Assembly (NCBI GenBank): GCA_024280195.1
Contig: JAJRQP010000348.1
Span: forward strand, 1-7,106
DNA length: 7,106 nucleotides
Source of the DNA: Bacteroidota bacterium
Lineage (GTDB): Bacteria; Bacteroidota; Bacteroidia; Flavobacteriales_D; Crocinitomicaceae
Direction: 5' to 3'
The position numbers and the translations under genes were made by a program. A model generated the notes under the pieces. The model was not told the origin of the DNA. It worked only from the letters and a program-made list of their open reading frames with translations, and searched no databases. This document shows positions 1-5,330 of this stretch, in pieces. Numbering within the stretch: the stretch's first letter is position 1; each line of letters opens with the position of its first letter.

Positions 1-652
1 ATGGACCAAGCATCTAAAAGAACACGGCATTAAAGTCGTTCATGTTGTTTCTAGTGTAAAATTTGCCAAAAAAGCAGCAGATGCAGGAGTTGACGCAATT
101 GTTGCAGAAGGATTTGAAGCTGGAGGACACAATGGTCGTGACGAGACAACTACGCTTTGCTTAATCCCAATGGTAGCGGAGGAAGTTTCTATTCCTGTTA
201 TTGCGGCAGGTGGAATCGGAACTGGTCGAGCAATGCTTGCAGCTATGAACTTAGGTGCAGATGCAGTTCAAATTGGAAGTCGATTTGTGACCTCTACCGA
301 ATCAAGCGCTCATCAGAATTTCAAAAATGTAGTCGTTTCTGCGAAAGAAGGAGATACACAATTAACTTTGAAAGATATTACTCCTGTTCGCTTGGTAAAG
401 AATGAATTCTACCAAAAAGTTGAACAAGCCTATCAAAACTGCGCAACTCCAGAAGAAATAAAAGAACTTCTCGGTCGAGGTCGTGCAAAAAAAGGAATGT
501 TTGAAGGAGACTTACTTGAAGGAGAATTAGAAATTGGGCAAGTATCTGGTTTGATTCATAACATCAAACCAGCCAAAGAAATTGTTGATGAAATCATCTC
601 AGAATTCAACGCAACAATCCAAGAACAAAATTCTGAGAAATACACATTTTAG
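1..652 (+). CDS. Nitronate monooxygenase / FabK-like FMN flavoprotein, 3' part (5' end outside window)
   Basis: This is the C-terminal part of a TIM-barrel FMN enzyme of the nitronate monooxygenase (2-nitropropane dioxygenase) / FabK enoyl-ACP reductase family. The reading frame is open from base 2 and gives 216 residues before TAG at 650-652; family members are usually about 310-360 residues, so roughly the first third is missing. Visible motifs, numbered from the first in-window residue, are EGFEAGGHNG at 36-45, whose His43 (bases 128-130) matches the family's catalytic histidine; AAGGIGTGR at 68-76, the flavin-phosphate-binding loop; and GADAVQIGSRF at 85-95. The tail GRGRAKKGMFEGDLLEGELE-IGQVSG is, from memory, typical of Bacteroidota members. 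Sequence alone does not separate nitronate oxidation from enoyl-ACP reduction. The in-frame ATGs at 170 and later fall inside the conserved barrel and are not starts. The next gene follows after 3 bases, suggesting co-transcription. Confidence 0.9.
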   Translation, partial: WTKHLKEHGIKVVHVVSSVKFAKKAADAGVDAIVAEGFEAGGHNGRDETTTLCLIPMVAEEVSIPVIAAGGIGTGRAMLAAMNLGADAVQIGSRFVTSTESSAHQNFKNVVVSAKEGDTQLTLKDITPVRLVKNEFYQKVEQAYQNCATPEEIKELLGRGRAKKGMFEGDLLEGELEIGQVSGLIHNIKPAKEIVDEIISEFNATIQEQNSEKYTF

Positions 653-655
653 TCA

Positions 656-1900
656 ATGATAAATTACGAAAGATTTGAATTAGAGAATGGGTTGACTGTT
701 CTCTTTCATAAAGATGAAACTACGCCAATGGCGGTTGTCAATACATTATACAACGTCGGTGCGCGAGACGAAAAAGAAGCACAAACAGGATTTGCTCACC
801 TCTTCGAGCACTTGATGTTTGGGGGCTCTGTGAACATCAGTGATTTTGATACGCCGTTGCAATTAGCAGGTGGCGAGAACAATGCATTTACGTCTAATGA
901 CATTACCAACTACTACGATGTTCTCCCAAAACAGAACATTGAAACAGCTCTTTGGTTAGAAAGCGACCGAATGCTATCACTTGCATTTACGGATAAAAGT
1001 TTAGAGGTTCAGCGAAGTGTTGTTATTGAAGAATTTAAGCAACGTTATTTGAATCAACCTTACGGTGATGTTTGGTTAGAGTTAAGACCTTTGGCGTATA
1101 AAGTTCACCCATATAAATGGGCAACCATCGGAAAAGAACTCAAGCACATTGAGGATGCAACAATGGAAGATGTGAAAGCATTCTTCCAAAAGTTTTATTG
1201 CCCAGCAAATGCAATTCTAACCATCGCTGGAAATTTTGAACTGGAAGAGGTTAAGTCGTTTGTAAAAAAATGGTACGGAGATATTCCTGCGGGGATTAAG
1301 AATAGTCGAAATCTTCCAAAAGAACCAACGCAAACTGAATACCGAGAAAAAACCATTGAACGAAAAGTTCCAACCGATGCCTTTTATTATGCTTTCAAAA
1401 TGAACGACCGTTTGCATCCTGATTTTTATGCTTCGGACACACTTTCTGATTCTTTGGGACGTGACAAAAGTTCTCGTTTATACATTTCTCTTAAGAAAGA
1501 GCAACAGTTAGCTTCTTCTATCAATGCCTATATTATGGGATCAATTGAAGACGGGTTACTTGTCATTTCTGGCAAACTAAACGACGGAGTTTCTTTTGAA
1601 GAACTAGACACTGCATTATGGAAAGAACTAGAGAAAGTGAAAAAAAATGTGCTCGAAGAGGAAGAATTAACTCGAATCATGAACAAGATTAGAACCTCCA
1701 AAGAGTTTCAAGAACAAGGTGTTTTAAATCGATCGATGAGTTTAGCGATGTTTGAACTTCTGGGCGATGCTAGCCAAATCAACGAAGAAAGCAAAGCTTA
1801 CCAAAACATTACGCCACAAGATATTCAACGAGTAGCAAAGAATATTTTGCAAAAAGAAAAATGCTCTTTATTAAAAGTTAAAGCCATCCAAAATGATTAA
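656..1900 (+). CDS. M16 family zinc metallopeptidase, catalytic subunit (M16B-like)
   Basis: This 414-residue protein is an insulinase/mitochondrial-processing-peptidase-type (M16) zinc protease. The inverted zinc motif HxxEH is present as H48-L-F-E51-H52 (bases 797-811), with the typical GFAHLFEHLMFGGS context. The third zinc ligand is probably E126 in VVIEEFKQRY (bases 1031-1033), about the family spacing downstream. Residues 1 to about 190 form the first M16 domain, ending in AILTIAGNF. Residues from about 215 form the second, inactive-type domain with SSRLYISLKKEQQLASS. At the place where single-chain M16B enzymes keep the R/Y pair (consensus LREEKGLAY), this protein has K280 and S287, so the second half of the active site is missing here and appears to come from the next gene. 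No signal peptide is visible, so a cytoplasmic location is inferred. The start ATG lies 3 bases after the previous stop, without a Shine-Dalgarno sequence, as is usual in Bacteroidota. Its physiological substrate is unknown. Confidence 0.93.
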   Translation: MINYERFELENGLTVLFHKDETTPMAVVNTLYNVGARDEKEAQTGFAHLFEHLMFGGSVNISDFDTPLQLAGGENNAFTSNDITNYYDVLPKQNIETALWLESDRMLSLAFTDKSLEVQRSVVIEEFKQRYLNQPYGDVWLELRPLAYKVHPYKWATIGKELKHIEDATMEDVKAFFQKFYCPANAILTIAGNFELEEVKSFVKKWYGDIPAGIKNSRNLPKEPTQTEYREKTIERKVPTDAFYYAFKMNDRLHPDFYASDTLSDSLGRDKSSRLYISLKKEQQLASSINAYIMGSIEDGLLVISGKLNDGVSFEELDTALWKELEKVKKNVLEEEELTRIMNKIRTSKEFQEQGVLNRSMSLAMFELLGDASQINEESKAYQNITPQDIQRVAKNILQKEKCSLLKVKAIQND

Positions 1901-3152
1901 TAGAACGCAACAACCACCTATACAAAAAATTGAATCTGTTGATTTTTTGGCACCTGAAGTCACAGCTATCACGGAGCAAGTTTCTTTATTCCACATGAAG
2001 AATGTGAAAGATGAAACCACTCGTTTTGACTTGTATTTTGATGCTGGAAAAGTCAACGCTTCTCATGGGATTGCCAGTTTTGTGAACGGATTAATTCTCT
2101 CTGGAACAGACCAAAAAACATCGACTGAAATCAATAACGAAATTAATGGTCTTGGAGGATTTTACGAATCTGGAGTAGCGGTAGAAAGTGCCGTTCTTTC
2201 TGTTCATTGTTTACGAGAGAATGTCACATCTATTTTTAACACAATTATTGATGCCATTCAAAACGTCAGTTTTATCGAGAAGGAAGTCACTGAATTCTTT
2301 TCGGATAGTAAACAAAGAATGAAAATCAACGCTGAGAAAGTCAGTTATTTAGCCCAAAAGAATTTCCAAAAAGCGCTATTCAATAGTCATTATGCGTATT
2401 CTGCAACATTATCACTAGAAGACTACGACAAAGTAAGCATTGAAGATTTGAAATCATTTCATAAGGAATGCTACTTAAATGGATTGACCAAAGTTGTACT
2501 TGTCGGAAACATTGACGAATCAACTGTAAATCACATTGTTGACACCGTTAAAGTGTTCACAAAGAAAGGAAGCAGTTCTTTTGGAGAAGCCATTCAGAAT
2601 AAAACGGGAGAACAAAGAATTGCCAAAAAAGATGCCATTCAGTCTGCCATTCGTGTAGGGAGAATGCTGTTCAACAAGCAAGATTCTGATTACCTTGATT
2701 TTTTAGTACTCAACACCATTTTGGGCGACTATTTTGGTTCTCGTTTAATGTCTAATATCCGTGAAGACAAAGGATACACTTACGGTATTGGAACGATGCT
2801 CGCAGAATTGCAAAACACGGGATATTTTCTCGTTGCAACAGAAGTGGCGCACGATGTAAAAGACGCTACCTTAAAAGAAATCAAATTTGAATTTGAGAAG
2901 TTGCAAAACGAACTGGTTGGGGAGGATGAATTGAACCTTGTGAAAAACTACATGCTTGGACAGTTGCTAAAAAGTGCAGATGGTCCTTATGACATGATGG
3001 ACTTGTTTTTAAGTACAGAGATATATGGCAAAGATTTGTCATTCTATAACGAGGCAATTGCTAAAATTCAAGGTATAACTTCAGAAAGAATAATGGAGTT
3101 GGCTAAAAAGTATTTGAATTGGGAAGATATGAGTATTGTCGTGGCGGGGTGA
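1893..3152 (+). CDS. M16 family peptidase-like protein, non-catalytic (R/Y) subunit
   Basis: This 419-residue M16-fold protein is the partner of the preceding protease. Where the partner has GFAHLFEH, it has GIASFVNG at 59-66, so both zinc histidines and the catalytic glutamate are replaced by Ser, Gly and Asn. It keeps the second-domain signature SRLMSNIREDKGYTYGIG, with R290 (bases 2760-2762) and Y297 (2781-2783), the R/Y pair that binds and orients substrate in M16B enzymes. Heterodimeric M16B peptidases such as that of Sphingomonas sp. A1 split these roles between two subunits in the same way. The ATG overlaps the end of the upstream gene by 8 bases (ATGATTAA), pointing to translational coupling and matched stoichiometry. 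There is no signal peptide. The protein ends abruptly with MSIVVAG; many homologues run a few residues further, and the TGA sits inside a GGTGAG word resembling the repeats just downstream. Confidence 0.9.
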   Translation: MINRTQQPPIQKIESVDFLAPEVTAITEQVSLFHMKNVKDETTRFDLYFDAGKVNASHGIASFVNGLILSGTDQKTSTEINNEINGLGGFYESGVAVESAVLSVHCLRENVTSIFNTIIDAIQNVSFIEKEVTEFFSDSKQRMKINAEKVSYLAQKNFQKALFNSHYAYSATLSLEDYDKVSIEDLKSFHKECYLNGLTKVVLVGNIDESTVNHIVDTVKVFTKKGSSSFGEAIQNKTGEQRIAKKDAIQSAIRVGRMLFNKQDSDYLDFLVLNTILGDYFGSRLMSNIREDKGYTYGIGTMLAELQNTGYFLVATEVAHDVKDATLKEIKFEFEKLQNELVGEDELNLVKNYMLGQLLKSADGPYDMMDLFLSTEIYGKDLSFYNEAIAKIQGITSERIMELAKKYLNWEDMSIVVAG

Positions 3153-3162
3153 GTTGCTTTTA

Positions 3163-3204
3163 GGTGAGAATTGAAAACGGAAAGGTGAGAGGTGAGAGGT
3201 GAGA
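3163..3204. repeat. GGTGAGA heptamer repeat (three tandem units plus one upstream)
   Basis: Three perfect tandem GGTGAGA units occupy 3184-3204, and a further unit lies at 3163-3169. The GGTGAG containing the M16 stop codon (3148-3153) looks like another partial unit. From memory, similar G/A-rich tandem words are common in Bacteroidota intergenic DNA. No function is known to me. Confidence 0.85.
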
Positions 3205-3218
3205 ATAATGTAAAATAA

Positions 3219-3263
3219 TGAACATTAAATGTCGAATGATAAAGTTGAATTATTCGCTTCGAA
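3219..3263 (+). repeat. Dispersed 45-base repeat, copy A
   Basis: This matches 5236-5280 (copy B) in the same orientation at 40 of 45 positions with no gap. It begins TGAACATTAAATGT and continues through AATGATAAAGTTGA to a CGAA end. It starts 66 bases after the M16 operon stop. The shared word AATGATAAAGT recurs at 3435-3445. This is likely a degenerate, non-coding interspersed repeat. The two copies bracket the T9SS cargo gene. Confidence 0.75.
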
Positions 3264-3323
3264 ATCAATAACCCAGTCACCAATAAAGGTGATACCCAAT
3301 ATAGAGGTTGATTTACTAAAAAA

Positions 3324-3348
3324 AACTTAGAAACTTTTTCTCTGAGTT
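3324..3348. terminator. Weak hairpin, possible terminator between convergent genes
   Basis: AACTTAGA and TCTGAGTT can pair around a 9-base loop, an 8-bp stem on the plus strand with one G-U pair. On the minus strand the same position is a C-A mismatch, but the hairpin is then followed by a run of T, which would suit termination of the T9SS cargo gene about 270 bases past its stop. The stem is short and AT-rich, so this is only a candidate. Confidence 0.25.
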
Positions 3349-3427
3349 CTGATTTTAAAAGTGTAAACCAATACAAATCTTACGTACTCCCTATTTTTGT
3401 GAAAATATTAAGAAGTAGACTCGTTTC

Positions 3428-3445
3428 AATGTAAAATGATAAAGT
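3428..3445 (+). repeat. Short third copy of the dispersed repeat core
   Basis: The 18 bases AATGTAAAATGATAAAGT are identical to 5245-5262 inside copy B. The flanking bases diverge at once, so this is a fragment rather than a full copy. Confidence 0.65.
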
Positions 3446-3515
3446 GAAAGCTTACCTGAATAATTAGTAATTCCTCTTAGTGTACATATTTAATCTCAAA
3501 GCAGAAATAAGTTAT

Positions 3516-3537
3516 AACCTAATTCACATTATAGGTT
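3516..3537. terminator. Weak AT-rich inverted repeat, possible terminator
   Basis: AACCTA (3516-3521) and TAGGTT (3532-3537) form a 6-bp inverted repeat with a 10-base loop, followed on the plus strand by CTTTTC and then a 9-base A run. It lies about 80 bases past the stop of the minus-strand T9SS cargo gene. The stem is short, so its role as a terminator for either strand is uncertain. Confidence 0.22.
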
Positions 3538-3616
3538 CTTTTCAAAAAAAAACACTGATTTATACGCTATTTTTAAGACGAAACTTACATTAATATTCTA
3601 AATCTAAGATTTTGCC

Positions 3617-4945
3617 TTACTTTTTGATAAATTTCAATGTTCTTTCACCTTCTCTGATAAAATAAATACCATTTGGTAAATTTGAAACGTCTATCATTAC
3701 TTTTCTTTTGTTAATTGAGGTAAAATCAACAAATGATGCTAAATTCTCACCTAGAGCAGAATACAAAGAAATTGATTCTATACTTATTTTATCGCCCTGA
3801 ACATATAAATGAATTACTGCGGGGTTAGGATAAATTGTAAAATCATTTGATAGATTATTATTATCTACTGATACAATTTTATAAAGTTTACGTACACCAT
3901 TAAAATCTGTTTGAATCAAACGATAGTATGACACTCCAAAATATGAATCGTAATCAATCATCGAATAATTATTTAACTGCTGTGAAGAACCTGCACCTTT
4001 TTTAACCCCAACAACTTCCCAGTTTCTACCATTGACAGAACGTTCGACTGTAAAATAATCATTATTTATTTCTGATGATGTTGTCCAGTTAACTACTACA
4101 TTTCCCCTAGAATTAACTTGGGCTTCAAATGATACCAATTCAACAGGCAGAGTTGACAAGCAGAAAGTAGTCAGAGCATCAACTAACCCTTGATCCGGAA
4201 TAGGATTAGTATAAACAATTGGAACAACAACGATTAAGCCATCTATTTCTATAATTGGAGTTGTTCCTAAATTTGTGCAAAACATTTGACACATCAAATG
4301 TGCAGGCCTATCTGGAAGTCCATTCTGTTCCAACTCAATAGAAGGCGTCTCAATATAGCCGCAACAATCTATCACCCCTCCCTCTACTTCTACTTCACTT
4401 ACAGCAAATATGCTATCTTGATTACATAGGTATCCTTCAACATCTAACTCATCTGTGAAAATTTGTCCTCCTACATGATTATATAGACTACCACTCCCAC
4501 AATTTTGTCCAATATTAACCGTGTTGGCAGCTGTTATTATTCCAAAATTATTAACCACAGGAAAAGGATCTACTGGAGCATAAGGAACTATGCAATCATC
4601 CGGGACACAATGGAGTTCATCTATAGTTATTGAGCCATTATTAATTAATTCTCCTGAGTTAACTCCTCCTAAGCCAATAAACAATGAATTAGTCCCTGTA
4701 ATTGACCCATTGGACGTAATAATCATTAAACCTAAAACCTCTTGATTAACATCATATATCATTGTGTGATCCACAATTATAGTGTCACTAACGGGCAAAC
4801 TGACTGGAGGAACACCTGATAAATTCCAAGATGCAGGAGATGACCAAAGCCCATTTGCAACTGTATGATAACAAATTTGACTGACTGAATTAAAACAAAA
4901 TAATAAAAGAAAAGATAATAGTAAGGAGTTTGTTATTGATTTCAT
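3617..4945 (-). CDS. Exported cysteine-rich repeat protein with T9SS type A sorting domain
   Basis: This 442-residue secreted or surface protein probably leaves the cell through the type IX system. Residues 1-23 look like a Sec signal peptide (MKS, a hydrophobic LLLSFLLLF core, cleavage near SVSQ). Residues 25 to about 110 resemble modules opening 'GxWSSPASWNLSGVPP' and 'DTIIVDH', common at the start of Bacteroidota surface proteins. Residues 100-209 hold about five degenerate rungs of the type xNxGxIxxxxLxVxG, suggesting a beta-solenoid. Ten cysteines lie after the signal peptide. Residues 266 to about 362 form the Ig/FN3-like module LPVELVSFEA, SSEINNDYFTVERS and SYYRLIQTDFNG. Residues 369-442 are the type A sorting domain, with YPNP at 372-375 and a LPNGIYFIREGE ending that finishes in KK. 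No enzymatic motif was recognised; ligand and role are unknown. The start is the Met directly before the signal peptide. It is a single transcription unit, convergent with the M16 operon, and I could not identify a promoter. Confidence 0.9.
   Translation of the reverse strand: MKSITNSLLLSFLLLFCFNSVSQICYHTVANGLWSSPASWNLSGVPPVSLPVSDTIIVDHTMIYDVNQEVLGLMIITSNGSITGTNSLFIGLGGVNSGELINNGSITIDELHCVPDDCIVPYAPVDPFPVVNNFGIITAANTVNIGQNCGSGSLYNHVGGQIFTDELDVEGYLCNQDSIFAVSEVEVEGGVIDCCGYIETPSIELEQNGLPDRPAHLMCQMFCTNLGTTPIIEIDGLIVVVPIVYTNPIPDQGLVDALTTFCLSTLPVELVSFEAQVNSRGNVVVNWTTSSEINNDYFTVERSVNGRNWEVVGVKKGAGSSQQLNNYSMIDYDSYFGVSYYRLIQTDFNGVRKLYKIVSVDNNNLSNDFTIYPNPAVIHLYVQGDKISIESISLYSALGENLASFVDFTSINKRKVMIDVSNLPNGIYFIREGERTLKFIKK
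4319..4648 (-). repeat. Degenerate beta-solenoid-like rungs within the T9SS cargo gene
   Basis: This codes for residues 100-209 of the exported protein. Five segments align by eye: LINNGSITIDELHC (100-113), VNNFGIITAANTVNIG (131-146), YNHVGGQIFTDELDVEG (155-171), LCNQDSIFAVSEVEVEG (173-189) and VIDCCGYIETPSIELEQNG (191-209). They share an Asn/Gly turn, an Ile-containing strand and a second alternating hydrophobic strand. The last three are nearly contiguous at 18-19 residue spacing. The solenoid fold is an inference from this pattern. Confidence 0.5.
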
Positions 4946-5125
4946 AATGTTTTATCTAAGCCTCGCTAAAACAATTTAGTAAGGGGGTGAAGATAACTTT
5001 TTCTTTACATGCGTGCACAGTTATTATTCATAATGCAGTTAACAATGAACATTCTATAGTTTACAATGATAATTAATAGATAACCCTATTTTTATTAAAA
5101 AAATCTCTCTTACGCCAACTCCCAG

Positions 5126-5149
5126 ACGAAAGGCATCTGTATCTTTCGT
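5126..5149. repeat. 7-bp perfect inverted repeat in the intergenic gap
   Basis: ACGAAAG (5126-5132) and CTTTCGT (5143-5149) form a perfect inverted repeat around a 10-base loop. Neither side is followed by a T tract, so it is not a standard terminator. It lies about 180 bases upstream of the T9SS cargo start and about 180 bases past the receptor stop, so it could be a transcript hairpin or a protein-binding site, or chance. Confidence 0.4.
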
Positions 5150-5235
5150 AAATAGACGTAAAAACCCTATTATTGCGTTCACGCCACTATTTTGGAGAAA
5201 AATGTTAAAAAGAAGACTTATTTAATCTAAAATAT

Positions 5236-5280
5236 TGAACATTAAATGTAAAATGATAAAGTTGAGTTATTCACTCCGAA
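5236..5280 (+). repeat. Dispersed 45-base repeat, copy B
   Basis: This copy is identical to copy A (3219-3263) at 40 of 45 positions and in the same orientation. Here the core contains the 18-base word that is also found at 3428-3445. It lies 50 bases past the stop of the minus-strand receptor gene, so its orientation relative to the neighbouring gene is opposite to that of copy A. A short reading frame starting inside it (5235-5444) is not credible. Confidence 0.75.
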
Positions 5281-5293
5281 GAAAAATTTATCG

Positions 5294-5309
5294 AATGCTC
5301 CAATGCTCC
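5294..5309. repeat. Two tandem AATGCTCC units
   Basis: AATGCTCC occurs twice back to back just past the receptor stop (GGAGCATT on the receptor strand). It is a short simple repeat of the kind also seen after the M16 operon. No function is assigned. Confidence 0.6.
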
Positions 5310-5330
5310 AAAACTCTAATAATTCTCCCC

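Larger units (their letters stand above)
3153..3616. other. AT-rich intergenic gap between convergent genes
   Basis: This 464-base non-coding stretch separates the 3' ends of the M16 operon and the T9SS cargo gene. It contains tandem GGTGAGA units, one full and one short copy of a dispersed repeat, a 9-base A run at 3544-3552 and two weak hairpins. I see no tRNA or structured RNA family. The one minus-strand reading frame crossing its left half (3068-3376) overlaps the M16 gene, and its translation simply reads the repeats (SPLTSHLS), so it is not treated as a gene. Confidence 0.75.
4946..5330. other. AT-rich intergenic gap upstream of the T9SS cargo gene and downstream of the receptor gene
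   Basis: This 385-base gap should contain the promoter of the minus-strand T9SS cargo gene and the end of the receptor transcript. I looked on the minus strand for the Bacteroidota promoter pattern (TTTG near -33 and TAnnTTTG near -7) and found no convincing match. It holds a 7-bp inverted repeat, copy B of the dispersed repeat, two AATGCTCC units and the word AACCCTATT twice (5082-5090, 5163-5171). A degenerate relative of the dispersed repeat (AATGAACATT at 5043-5052, then AATGATAA) is also present. No RNA gene or credible small protein gene is seen. Confidence 0.7.

Noticed and set aside
1..3. ATG at the very first bases as a start for the flavoprotein
   Set aside because: It is in frame 1, whereas the flavoprotein is read from base 2; the gene simply enters the window from the left.
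14..17. Possible lipobox in the T9SS cargo signal peptide (LLFC, residues 14-17 of that protein; coordinates here are residue numbers)
   Set aside because: The cysteine lies within the hydrophobic core without the usual small residue before it, and a normal cleavage site near SVSQ follows.
157..405. Plus-strand 82-residue frame inside the flavoprotein gene
   Set aside because: Out of frame with the conserved flavoprotein and of odd composition; a shadow.
3068..3376. Minus-strand reading frame of 102 residues across the end of the M16 partner gene and the repeats
   Set aside because: It overlaps a well-supported gene, and its SPLTSHLS stretch is only the translation of the GGTGAGA repeats.
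3184..3445. CRISPR-like array from the repeated words in the gap
   Set aside because: The heptamers are directly tandem without spacers, and the longer repeat has only one full copy here, with no regular spacing and no cas genes.
3219..5280. Composite transposon or integron cassette bounded by the 45-base repeats
   Set aside because: No transposase or integrase, no terminal inverted repeats or target duplication seen, and the repeats look like degenerate intergenic DNA; only the direct-repeat observation is kept.
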